A DNA stretch of 52,530 bases, taken from positions 1-52,530 of the forward strand of contig JAFLUM010000012.1 of NCBI GenBank assembly GCA_022508805.1, written 5' to 3'. This document shows positions 32,016 to 42,656 of this stretch, piece after piece. Under the pieces are notes generated by a model. It saw only the letters and a program-made list of their open reading frames with translations. It ran no database searches and was not told the origin of the DNA. Source of the stretch: Oscillospiraceae bacterium (GTDB lineage: Bacteria > Bacillota > Clostridia > Oscillospirales > Acutalibacteraceae). Numbering within the stretch: position 1 is the first letter of the stretch; each line of letters begins with the position of its first letter. Made by a program: the position numbers and the translations under genes.

Positions 32016-32891
32016 TTGAAACAGTTTGCTTTTGCAAAAATCGATATAAGCACAAAAAAGCTTTCAAAGGGTCACAAAAAGCTGGCGCAGTATATTAACG
32101 AGAATTATGACAAGGCTGCGTTTATGACCGCATCAAAGCTGGGTGAGAGCGTAGGTATCAGCGAATCTACTGTCGTGCGTTTTGCATCGGAAATGGGCTA
32201 TAAAGGCTATCCGGAGCTTCAAAAAGAGCTTCAGCAAATGATAAAATCAAAGCTTACGGCGGTTCAGCGTATGGAGGTTTCAAGCAACCTTATCGGCGAG
32301 CAGGGAGCTATTAAAAAAGTGCTGACAGACGATATTGAGCTTATCCGAGAAACGCTTGAAACTGTCTCGAACGACGAATTTTCAAAGGCTGTTGAGACGA
32401 TAAATTCAGCGAAAAGAATATATATTCTCGGTGTACGCAGCTCTGCATCCCTTGCAAGCTTTTTGTATTTCTATTTCAATCTGGTTTTTGAAAACGTGGT
32501 GCTGATAAACAGTTCCAGTGCAAGCGAAATGTTTGAGCAGATGTTCAGAATAGGCGAGGACGATGTTTGCGTGGCAATCAGCTTTCCCAGATATTCCAAG
32601 CAAACAATAAACGCCTTGAGGTTTATAAGCGACCGTGGAACAAAAATTATAGCATTGACCGATTCCGACCATTCTCCCATTGCTGAATATGCCGATGCTC
32701 TGCTCGTTGCAAAAAGTGATATGGCTTCAGTAGTCGACTCACTTGTAGCGCCCTTGAGCATTATAAATGCGCTTATAGTCTCAGTGACCTTCAGCCGTCG
32801 CGACGAGGTTTATGATAATTTCAATAAACTCGAAAGCGTGTGGGATGAGTATCAGGTCTATGATAATGCGGACGGCGGTACAAATGAGTAA
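32016..32891 (+). CDS. RpiR/MurR-family transcriptional regulator
   Basis: Starts at TTG 32016 behind GGAG; 291 residues. N-terminal RpiR helix-turn-helix (about 15-80: KLGESVGISESTVVRFASEMGYKGYPEL) and C-terminal SIS sugar-phosphate-binding domain (about 130-260: AKRIYILGVRSSASLASFLYFY and ALTDSDHSPIAEYADALLV). Such regulators respond to sugar phosphates or N-acetylmuramate-6-P. The target is unknown; the flavoprotein gene overlaps its end by eight bases and is cotranscribed. GH20 nearby suggests amino-sugar sensing, but this is inference. Confidence 0.9.
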   Translation: MKQFAFAKIDISTKKLSKGHKKLAQYINENYDKAAFMTASKLGESVGISESTVVRFASEMGYKGYPELQKELQQMIKSKLTAVQRMEVSSNLIGEQGAIKKVLTDDIELIRETLETVSNDEFSKAVETINSAKRIYILGVRSSASLASFLYFYFNLVFENVVLINSSSASEMFEQMFRIGEDDVCVAISFPRYSKQTINALRFISDRGTKIIALTDSDHSPIAEYADALLVAKSDMASVVDSLVAPLSIINALIVSVTFSRRDEVYDNFNKLESVWDEYQVYDNADGGTNE

Positions 32892-34125
32892 CCGTGTTAT
32901 AGTTATCGGTGCAGGTCCGGCGGGTTTGATGGCTGCAGGAACTGCAGCGGGTAATTCCGGCGATGTTCTGCTTTTGGAGCGTAACGATAAAATCGGAAGA
33001 AAGCTTATGATTACAGGCAAAGGGCGCTGTAATGTAACAAACGACGCGGGCGGCGTGACGGAGCTTATATCGAATATCCCACAAAACGGCAGATTTTTAT
33101 ACAGTGCCTTTTCCGCATTTGACTCTGCCGATACCATAAGATTTTTTGAAGACCTCAGCGTACCGCTAAAGACCGAAAGAGGAAACCGTGTTTTTCCCGT
33201 AAGCGATAAAGCGGTTGACATTGTTGATGCACTGAACAGATATATTACCGATGCAGGCGTAAAGCGCAAGACCGAGCGTGTTACAGACATCATAACTGAA
33301 AACGGTTTTGTTAGAGGAGTTATGACTGAATCGGGTAAAATATATGAGTCTGACCGAGTGATTGTTGCCACAGGCGGTCTGTCTTATCCCAAAACAGGCT
33401 CAACCGGCGACGGTTACCGCTTTGCTGTGAGTGCCGGACACACCGTGACCGAGCTGCGCCCCTCACTTTCGGCACTAATATGCCGCGAAAGGCTTTGCGG
33501 CGAATGTATGGGACTGTCACTCAAAAACGTTGCAATCAGCGTAAAAAATACTGAAAGCAAAAAGCAAGTATATAACGATTTCGGTGAAATGCTTTTTACT
33601 CATTTCGGCGTGTCAGGACCGATTATTCTGTCGGCAAGTGCCCATATGCGAGATATGAAGCCGGAAAAATACGAAATTTATATGGATCTAAAGCCTGCTC
33701 TTTCAGAAGAAAAGCTCGACTTAAGAATCTTACGCGATTTTTCCGAAAACAGCAACAAATCAATTTCGAATGTGCTGACATTACTGCTTCCCAAATCGAT
33801 TATTCCTGCGATATTACGTACGGCACACATTGACCCCGCGATAAAGGCAAATCAGATAACAAAGGAAATGCGTAAAAATCTTATTAGCGTAGTCAAGTCG
33901 TTAAAGCTCACCGTACTTGATTTTAACGATATTTCCGAGGCAATTGTCACCTCGGGCGGCGTTAAAGTAAGCGAAATTAACCCTAAGACTATGGAAAGCA
34001 AGCTTTGTCGCGGACTTTATTTTGCAGGCGAGGTTATTGACTGTGACGGCTATACAGGCGGCTTTAACCTGCAAATAGCTTTTTCAACAGGACGTCTTGC
34101 AGGACTTAATGCAAGTGCGGATTGA
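32884..34125 (+). CDS. HI0933/YhiN-type FAD-dependent flavoprotein
   Basis: ATG 32884 lies inside the last codons of the RpiR gene, giving 413 residues. N-terminal FAD motif VIVIGAGPAGLMAAGTAA, then GRKLMITGKGRCNVTN, GGLSYPKTGSTGDGYRFA, and the C-terminal GLYFAGEVIDCDGYTGGFNLQIAFSTG. These fit the HI0933-like (BaiN/YhiN) group of putative NAD(P)/FAD oxidoreductases. The substrate is unknown in most members. Its location between a regulator and cmk is common in Clostridia. Confidence 0.9.
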   Translation: MSNRVIVIGAGPAGLMAAGTAAGNSGDVLLLERNDKIGRKLMITGKGRCNVTNDAGGVTELISNIPQNGRFLYSAFSAFDSADTIRFFEDLSVPLKTERGNRVFPVSDKAVDIVDALNRYITDAGVKRKTERVTDIITENGFVRGVMTESGKIYESDRVIVATGGLSYPKTGSTGDGYRFAVSAGHTVTELRPSLSALICRERLCGECMGLSLKNVAISVKNTESKKQVYNDFGEMLFTHFGVSGPIILSASAHMRDMKPEKYEIYMDLKPALSEEKLDLRILRDFSENSNKSISNVLTLLLPKSIIPAILRTAHIDPAIKANQITKEMRKNLISVVKSLKLTVLDFNDISEAIVTSGGVKVSEINPKTMESKLCRGLYFAGEVIDCDGYTGGFNLQIAFSTGRLAGLNASAD

Positions 34126-34157
34126 TATATTAACAATCGAAACAGGAGAGATGTTTT

Positions 34158-34823
34158 ATGATAAATGTAGCTATTGACGGTCCTGCAGGAGCAGGAAAAA
34201 GTACTGTTGCGCGTGCGGCGGCAAAGAAACTCGGATATATTTATGTTGATACTGGCGCCCTTTACAGAGCAGTCGGGGTAAACGCACTGCGGAATAAAAT
34301 TGAGACGACCGATGCAGAAAAGGTGGGAGCGTCTTTGGCAGACATTACCGTCGAACTTAAATTTGTCCAAGGAGTTCAGCACGTGTTTTTAAACGGTGAC
34401 GACGTTTCTGAGGAAATACGCCTGCCCGAAGCCTCAATGGCGGCGTCAAATGTTTCTGCAATACCTGCGGTTCGAGCATTTCTTTTTGATTTACAGCGTG
34501 ATATTGCCGCTAAAAACGACTGTATAATGGATGGACGTGATATCGGTACAGTAGTGTTGCCTGATGCTCAGGTCAAAATATTCCTCACAGCAGATGATGA
34601 AGAACGCGCTATGAGAAGATATAAGGAGCTTAAAGAAAAGGGTAGCGAAGTAACCTTCAAAGAGGTTCTCGACGATCTGCGCATTAGAGACTATAACGAT
34701 TCACACCGCGAAATAGCTCCGCTTAAACCTGCTGAGGATTCCGTGATGATAAACACTACAGGCATGACGCTTGAGGAGTCAATAAACGCCGTAATAAAAG
34801 CCGTTAAGGAGAAAATAGCGTGA
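34158..34823 (+). CDS. cmk: Cytidylate kinase
   Basis: Protein of 221 residues with P-loop AIDGPAGAGKSTVARAAAKK, YVDTGALYRAVG, DGRDIGTVVLPDAQVKIFLTA and RDYNDSHREIAPLKPAEDS, all typical of Cmk. It phosphorylates CMP and dCMP. First gene of cmk-plsC-ispH/rpsA, an order widespread in Clostridia. Its TGA is part of the conserved GTGAAAAAATCA start of the structured leader before plsC. Confidence 0.95.
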   Translation: MINVAIDGPAGAGKSTVARAAAKKLGYIYVDTGALYRAVGVNALRNKIETTDAEKVGASLADITVELKFVQGVQHVFLNGDDVSEEIRLPEASMAASNVSAIPAVRAFLFDLQRDIAAKNDCIMDGRDIGTVVLPDAQVKIFLTADDEERAMRRYKELKEKGSEVTFKEVLDDLRIRDYNDSHREIAPLKPAEDSVMINTTGMTLEESINAVIKAVKEKIA

Positions 34824-34974
34824 AAAAATCATGCTAATAAATTGTATGTCCCTCAAAATTTGCACAAAACAAATTTTGAGACGGACTTAATTACCGTCAC
34901 GCCTTGTCCGGCTACGCAAGGATTAAATGTGATGTTTCATAGTGATTTGTAGCCGGAAAGGCTATGGTAATTAT
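34816..34974 (+). promoter_or_regulatory. Structured leader, copy 2 (inside the cmk-plsC operon)
   Basis: Same helices as copy 1: P0 TAGCGTGA/TCATGCTA (34816-34836); P1 ATTACC (34890-34895) with GGTAAT (34966-34971); P2 GTCAC with GTGAT (34896-34900, 34929-34933); P3 CCTTG with CAAGG (34902-34921); P4 TAGCC/GGCTA (34950-34964). The P3 loop TCCGGCTAC (34907-34915) is exactly complementary to GTAGCCGGA (34949-34957). Compared with copy 1 there is an extra long stem at 34848-34886 (CTCAAAATTTG pairs with CAAATTTTGAG, closed by GTCC/GGAC). The mini-ORF GTG-AAA-AAA-TCA-TGC-TAA overlaps the cmk stop. The leader ends one base before the plsC ATG. Confidence 0.65.
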
Positions 34975-35616
34975 ATGAGATCCGAAGACTTTTTTGATTT
35001 TACTCAATTTAACAATTATAAGATGATGAACGTCATCAGACCGTTAGGAAACTTATTTTGTAAAACCTACTATAAGGTGGAGTATGCGGGACTTGAAAAT
35101 CTTGACCGCAAGGGCGGATTTATCATCGCTCCTAATCACGTAACCGAGTTCGACCCGCTGTTTATCGCAATGGCATCTAAAAGACTTTATCACTATATTG
35201 CAAAATACGAGCTTTTTACAAATCCCGTTCTCAATAAAGCCATAACCCATCTGAACGCCTTCCCGATCGTGCGCGGACGCGGCGATATGACCGCTATCAA
35301 TTACGCTATTGAGCTTATTCGTCGCGGCGAGGTGCTGTGCATTTTCCCCGAAGGCACACGGTCACCGGACGGATCGCCGAAAACTGCAAAATCAGGTGTC
35401 GGACTTATGGCACGCAAAACCGGCGCTGATGTCATTCCTGCAGCTATATATATGGAAAACAAAGACAAAAAGGGCTCTCGCGTTGTCGTTAAATTCGGCG
35501 AGGCAATAAAAAATGAAGAAATGGGCTTTACCGACACAGGCAAGAGCAAAGAAAACAAAGCGGCGGCAAATAAAATTATGGACGAGATAACACGTCTTTG
35601 GGAGAGCTGCAAGTGA
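34975..35616 (+). CDS. plsC: 1-acyl-sn-glycerol-3-phosphate acyltransferase
   Basis: Start at ATG 34975, the ATG of the leader repeat; 213 residues. Acyltransferase motifs: NHVTEFDPLFIA (HX4D), PIVRGRGD and FPEGTRSPDG, then KSGVGLMARKTGADVIPAA. It acylates lysophosphatidate in phospholipid synthesis at the membrane. The ribosome site is the GGAAAGG inside the leader, 12 bases or more from the ATG and partly folded. Its stop overlaps the next start (GTGA). Confidence 0.88.
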   Translation: MRSEDFFDFTQFNNYKMMNVIRPLGNLFCKTYYKVEYAGLENLDRKGGFIIAPNHVTEFDPLFIAMASKRLYHYIAKYELFTNPVLNKAITHLNAFPIVRGRGDMTAINYAIELIRRGEVLCIFPEGTRSPDGSPKTAKSGVGLMARKTGADVIPAAIYMENKDKKGSRVVVKFGEAIKNEEMGFTDTGKSKENKAAANKIMDEITRLWESCK

Positions 35617-37667
35617 AAATAACCGTTGCCAAATCGGCAGGTTTCTGTTTTGGAGTAAACCGTGCCGTCAATATGCTTTACGAACTTGTTAACGACAATG
35701 TGAAGGTATGTACACTGGGGCCGATTATACACAATCCGCAAGTCATTGCAGACCTTGAAAATAAAGGTGTTAGAATTCTCGATAAAATTGAAAATGCTGA
35801 CAGAAGCAAAAAAATCGTTATTCGCACTCACGGTGTGGAGTGTGACGTAATGAACTACTGCGCTGAAAACGACCTTGATTATATTGACGCAACCTGTCCT
35901 TTTGTGAAAAAAATACATAAGATCGTAAGCGAAAATTCATCTGCAAGCATACCCGTGCTTATTGCCGGCGACAAGACGCATCCCGAGGTAATTGGCATTA
36001 AAAGCTATTGCGTAGGCGATTCATATGTCTTTAATTCCGAAAATGAGCTTGACGAAATTTTAAATTTGCACATGTTTCTTGGCGAAAATCCGTTTATTGT
36101 TGTGTCCCAGACGACTTTTAGCACGAAAGAATGGGAAAAATGTGTAAAAAAAATAAATTTACTCTATACAAATGCGTTAATATTTGATACAATATGTAAT
36201 GCGACCGAAGAAAGACAGGCTGAAGCCTTGTTATTATCTCAAAAAAGTGATATGATGATAATAATAGGCGGCAGACAAAGCTCAAACACGGCAAAGCTCA
36301 AAGCTGTTTGTGAGAGCAATTGCCTGACTTATTTGATCGAATCTGCAAATGAACTTTTGGACATAGACTTTTGCGGGTTCCGTTCAATAGGCGTTACTGC
36401 GGGCGCATCAACGCCCCACGGTATAATTAAGGAGGTACTAAAAACCATGTCCGAAATTTTAGAAAATGTTAATCCGACAGACGAAAGCGTCAATGCGGGA
36501 ACAACTGAAAAGGAGGAAACCGCAGGCTTTGAGCAGATGCTTGAGGAGTCGTTAAATAATATGAGCTCCGATCAGAATGTTATAGGCACTGTCGTTGGCT
36601 TCACTCCTACGGAAATTCAGGTCGAGGTTATCGGCAGAAAGCACACAGGATACGTTCCTTTTGACGAGTACAGCGACGATCCGTCCGCAGATCCCAAAGC
36701 CGAGCTTAAAATCGGTGACCGGTTAAATCTTCGCATTATGAAGACAAATGACGTTGAAGGCACTATTAAGCTTTCAAAGCGCATTTATGATCGCGGAGCT
36801 ATTTGGGAAAAGATCGAGGCTGACGACACTATTCGTGAAGGTGTTGTCACCGGAATTGTCGGCGAGAATAAAGGCGTATTCGTTCAGGATGGCGCAATCA
36901 GAGTGTTTGTTCCTGCATCCTTAGCAAAGGCAAGAAAAAGTGACTCTCTTGACGATCTTATTAAGACAAGGGTTGAATATAAGGTCATTGAGGTAAATAA
37001 ACAGAGAAGAAGAGTTGTAGGTTCTATCCGTGAAGCGGCTAATTCCAGACGCAAAGAAGTTGAAGCAGCTTTTTGGGCAAATGCTGCTGAGGGCAATGTT
37101 TATACGGGTACTGTAAGAAGCCTTACTAACTACGGTGCTTTTGTTGATATCGGCGGCGTTGACGGTATGGTACATATTTCAGAGCTTTCTTGGCAGAGAA
37201 TCAAGCACCCGTCTGAAATCGTTAAAGTCGGCGATACTGTTGAGGTCTATATCAAAGAGCTTGACAGAGAAAACAGCAGAATCTCTCTTGGCTACAAAAA
37301 GGTCGAAGACAACCCCTGGGAGATCCTCAGACGTGATTATCCCGTTGACAGTGTTGTTGACTGCAAAGTTGTAAGCATCACTTCCTTCGGCGCTTTTGCG
37401 CAGGTCATTCCGGGTGTAGACGGACTTATCCATATTTCACAGATTTCTTACAAGCATATCGGCACACCTGCTGAGGTGCTCAAGATCGGTGATACGGTAA
37501 CAGCAAAAATTATGGAAATTGACTTTGACAAAAAGAGAGTAAGTCTTTCCATAAAGGCTCTTATTGATCCTCCTGTTGAAGACGTTATCAGTCTTGAAAC
37601 TGATAAGCCTGCTGAGACAGCTCCTGTCGTTGAAGAGGCAGAAGAGGCATCTGCAGAAGAGAAATAA
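35613..37667 (+). CDS. ispH-rpsA: IspH-ribosomal protein S1 fusion
   Basis: GTG 35613 overlaps the plsC stop by four bases; 684 residues. IspH, about 1-280: GFCFGVNRAV (C12), GPIIHNPQV, HGVE, DATCPFVKKIH and GASTPHGIIKEVL. It has the three Fe-S-binding Cys and makes IPP/DMAPP in the MEP pathway. From about 300, four S1 RNA-binding repeats (GTVVGFTPTEIQVEV; GVVTGIVGENKGVFV; GTVRSLTNYGAFVDIGGVDG; CKVVSITSFGAFAQVIPGVDG) and an acidic tail. The fusion is known in Clostridia. Inside, AAGGAGG and ATG 36447 are in frame, so S1 alone (406 residues) may also be made. A terminator follows. Confidence 0.93.
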   Translation: MKITVAKSAGFCFGVNRAVNMLYELVNDNVKVCTLGPIIHNPQVIADLENKGVRILDKIENADRSKKIVIRTHGVECDVMNYCAENDLDYIDATCPFVKKIHKIVSENSSASIPVLIAGDKTHPEVIGIKSYCVGDSYVFNSENELDEILNLHMFLGENPFIVVSQTTFSTKEWEKCVKKINLLYTNALIFDTICNATEERQAEALLLSQKSDMMIIIGGRQSSNTAKLKAVCESNCLTYLIESANELLDIDFCGFRSIGVTAGASTPHGIIKEVLKTMSEILENVNPTDESVNAGTTEKEETAGFEQMLEESLNNMSSDQNVIGTVVGFTPTEIQVEVIGRKHTGYVPFDEYSDDPSADPKAELKIGDRLNLRIMKTNDVEGTIKLSKRIYDRGAIWEKIEADDTIREGVVTGIVGENKGVFVQDGAIRVFVPASLAKARKSDSLDDLIKTRVEYKVIEVNKQRRRVVGSIREAANSRRKEVEAAFWANAAEGNVYTGTVRSLTNYGAFVDIGGVDGMVHISELSWQRIKHPSEIVKVGDTVEVYIKELDRENSRISLGYKKVEDNPWEILRRDYPVDSVVDCKVVSITSFGAFAQVIPGVDGLIHISQISYKHIGTPAEVLKIGDTVTAKIMEIDFDKKRVSLSIKALIDPPVEDVISLETDKPAETAPVVEEAEEASAEEK
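36429..36449 (+). promoter_or_regulatory. Internal ribosome site and start for free S1
   Basis: AAGGAGG (36429-36435) is followed at 11 bases by ATG 36447, in the same frame as the ispH-rpsA gene and exactly at the domain border (IspH ends at IIKEVLKT). The N-terminal MSEILENV is typical of separate S1 proteins. Confidence 0.65.
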
Positions 37668-37701
37668 TCAAATCGGCATTAAGGCCGTAACAGTCAATAT
37701 T

Positions 37702-37737
37702 ACAGGTCAGATGCATTCACCGTCTGACCTGTTTTTT
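37702..37737 (+). terminator. Terminator of the cmk-plsC-ispH/rpsA operon
   Basis: A perfect 10-bp stem, ACAGGTCAGA with TCTGACCTGT (37702-37711, 37723-37732), then six T, 35 bases after the stop. Confidence 0.92.
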
Positions 37738-37754
37738 ATGTGAGGTTATACTTT

Positions 37755-39485
37755 ATGAAAAAGGGTTTTATAGCATTAACAGGCGCCGTAGCGGCAGCGG
37801 GCGCGGCGATAGGCGGGGGAGCTGCTTATCTTAAAAAGAAGGATATTTGTCCTCGCTGTGAAATTAAAAAGAAAATCGCGGCAACGCATATAAATTACGT
37901 CAAGGACGAAATGTATGATGACGGAATTTGCCCGACTCCGCCCATGGGCTGGTCGAGTTGGAATACTTTCAGAAATAAAATCGATGAAAATGTTATTCTC
38001 GGGATTGCCGATGCAATGAAAAAAAGCGGCCTTGCCGATGCAGGATATACTTATGTAAACCTTGATGATTGCTGGCAGTCGTCTATGAGGGACGATAACG
38101 GCAAGCTGCAGGGTGATTTAACGAACTTTCCTCACGGAATCAAATGGCTTGTTGACAAGGTAAACGGAATGGGATTAAAGCTCGGCATATACTCCTCTAA
38201 CGGAACACTTACTTGCGAAGACTTGCCGGCTTCACTGTATAACGAGAGAATAGATGCCGAGACATTTGCAGAGTGGGGAGTTGAGTATTTCAAATACGAT
38301 TTTTGCCATAATATTCCGCTTCCTAAAATTGCTCCGTATATAGACAGCATACGCATCGGCGGTGGACAACTTCCAAGTGAGCTTGTATTCAAGGCTGAAA
38401 ATTCCGAGCTCTCAGGCGAGGCTAAAATCGTCCGTGAGAACGGTGGGAACAGCTATGTAAATGGACTTGACAGCGGTATAGGTTCCGTAAAATTTAAAAA
38501 TATAACCGTTCCCGAGGACGGCGAATACGTTTTGACAATAGTTATGCGCAAAAACGACAGTAAGGAAAAATTCTGCGTGGTAACCGTCAATGAAACAGAA
38601 AAATATGAGCTGCTAATACCTGAAATGAAAGCTTTTTCACGCGAAGGCAGACATCAGGCAAAAATAATGTTTAAAAAAGGCGAAAATACACTTTCGATAA
38701 CCAATCCTGTCGGTTCCGTGTTCGACAGCGCAGCGATGCAGTACGAAAAAATGGGACGCGAGCTCAAACGTGCTACAAAGCTTTATGCCGAAAAGAACAA
38801 CTGTGACGAGAAAAAAATAGTGTTCTCCATTTGTGAATGGGGCAAGAATATGCCGTGGAAATGGGGCGGCAAAGCGGGTAATATCTGGCGTACCACTCCT
38901 GATATTATGCCGTTCTGGGCGTCTGTTTTGGGCATTTATGAGGTCAATGTCAGACTTAATAAGTATGCCCGTCCGGGAGCATTTAATGACCCGGATATGC
39001 TTGAGGTGGGTAACGGCAAGCTGACGTATGAGGAAAATAAATCTCACTTTACGTTGTGGGCAATGATGGCGGCTCCACTTATTTTAGGTAATGATGTTAG
39101 AAATTTCATTAAAGACGACGGAGCAGTTGATACCGACAACAAGATTCTCGACATACTCACAAATAAAGACGTAATTGACATTGACCAAGACAAACGCGGC
39201 ATCCAGTGCATAAGACTAAAAACCAACGCCGTAACCGATGTGCTTGTGAAGCCCCTTGAGAATAACGAGGTTGCTGTGTGCTTTTTCAATAAAGGTCCCG
39301 TCAAATGTAATGTTTCTTGCAGAGTAAGCGAGCTTCACAATCTCGTGGACGTTACTTTGCCAAAATCCGAGGAATATATTTGCCGTGAGCTATGGGACAA
39401 AACTGTCAGTACCGTTTCCGACGAGATTTCTGCGTCCGTTGAACCTCACGGAGTAAAGATTTTCAGGATTTCTGCAAAGCAGTGA
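37755..39485 (+). CDS. Alpha-galactosidase-like GH27 with inserted beta-sandwich module
   Basis: ATG 37755 follows GAGGT at nine bases; 576 residues. A short hydrophobic N-terminus (about 7-25) suggests export or anchoring. GH27 motifs: PPMGWSSWNTF, YVNLDDCWQ, LGIYSSNGTLTC, YFKYDFCH (nucleophile D182), SICEWGKNMPWKWGG, NDPDMLEVG, and the WAMMAAPLILGNDVR helix. Between the nucleophile strand and the SICEWG strand lies an insert of about 135 residues (roughly 195-330) with the pattern of a carbohydrate-binding module, starting VFKAENSELSGEAKI. Sugar is likely alpha-linked galactose or a related residue. Confidence 0.85.
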   Translation: MKKGFIALTGAVAAAGAAIGGGAAYLKKKDICPRCEIKKKIAATHINYVKDEMYDDGICPTPPMGWSSWNTFRNKIDENVILGIADAMKKSGLADAGYTYVNLDDCWQSSMRDDNGKLQGDLTNFPHGIKWLVDKVNGMGLKLGIYSSNGTLTCEDLPASLYNERIDAETFAEWGVEYFKYDFCHNIPLPKIAPYIDSIRIGGGQLPSELVFKAENSELSGEAKIVRENGGNSYVNGLDSGIGSVKFKNITVPEDGEYVLTIVMRKNDSKEKFCVVTVNETEKYELLIPEMKAFSREGRHQAKIMFKKGENTLSITNPVGSVFDSAAMQYEKMGRELKRATKLYAEKNNCDEKKIVFSICEWGKNMPWKWGGKAGNIWRTTPDIMPFWASVLGIYEVNVRLNKYARPGAFNDPDMLEVGNGKLTYEENKSHFTLWAMMAAPLILGNDVRNFIKDDGAVDTDNKILDILTNKDVIDIDQDKRGIQCIRLKTNAVTDVLVKPLENNEVAVCFFNKGPVKCNVSCRVSELHNLVDVTLPKSEEYICRELWDKTVSTVSDEISASVEPHGVKIFRISAKQ

Positions 39486-39858
39486 TGGCATTAAATTTGT
39501 CGCAAAGAAAAAATCCGAATATGGATAAAAAATACCATCCGACTGAAAAAATCACGGATATCTGACCGAGAAAGTTTATCGGTAATTCTGAATAATCCCA
39601 TACGCCGAACATGAAAATCTTGTTGACGATTATCCCGACGGTCAGCTCAAGGGTCGTTATGACTATTGCTCCTGCTATCGCTTTTATAAAAACAGAAATG
39701 CCTGTGAGTGCTTCGTTGATTATATAAATCGAGAGCAGTGCAGATCCGCCCGTGATTATCATTGACCAGTGTGTGTATCCGCGGGAAATTACCTCAATAG
39801 CGCCGTAAATCACTCCGCCGAAAAGAAAAATTAATAAACAGCGTGCTTTCTTGTTCAT
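39463..39858 (-). CDS. CmpB-like putative ABC transporter (type IV) membrane protein
   Basis: ATG at 39858 follows AGGGTGATAATA on the minus strand; 131 residues with four membrane helices. The pattern GGVIYGAIEVISRGYTHW and FGVWDYSELPINFLGQISVIFS fits the family labelled putative ABC-transporter type IV (CmpB). No substrate is known. The last 23 bases overlap the end of the GH27 gene convergently. Confidence 0.75.
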   Translation of the reverse strand: MNKKARCLLIFLFGGVIYGAIEVISRGYTHWSMIITGGSALLSIYIINEALTGISVFIKAIAGAIVITTLELTVGIIVNKIFMFGVWDYSELPINFLGQISVIFSVGWYFLSIFGFFLCDKFNAITALQKS

Positions 39859-39931
39859 TATTATCACCCTAAAACATTATTCCCAAAATCACCAAATTAT
39901 CCTTTGGCATAATATGTATAGGGCGATAAAA

Positions 39932-42617
<2,686 letters not shown>

Positions 42618-42623
42618 ATAATA

Positions 42624-42656
42624 AAAGGCGAGAGTAAAGCTCCCGCCTTTATTTTT
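42624..42656. terminator. Terminator between ligA and the pseudouridine synthase
   Basis: GGCG-A-GAG pairs with CTC-C-CGCC around TAAAG, with flanking A-run and T-run. It can serve both convergent genes. Confidence 0.8.

Noticed and set aside
32781-33371. Open frame of about 195 codons on the minus strand
   Set aside because: Antisense to the flavoprotein gene with its FAD motif; composition is that of a shadow frame.
35301-35918. Open frame of about 200 codons on the minus strand
   Set aside because: Lies fully over plsC and ispH, which have clear family motifs; no ribosome site and no known domain.
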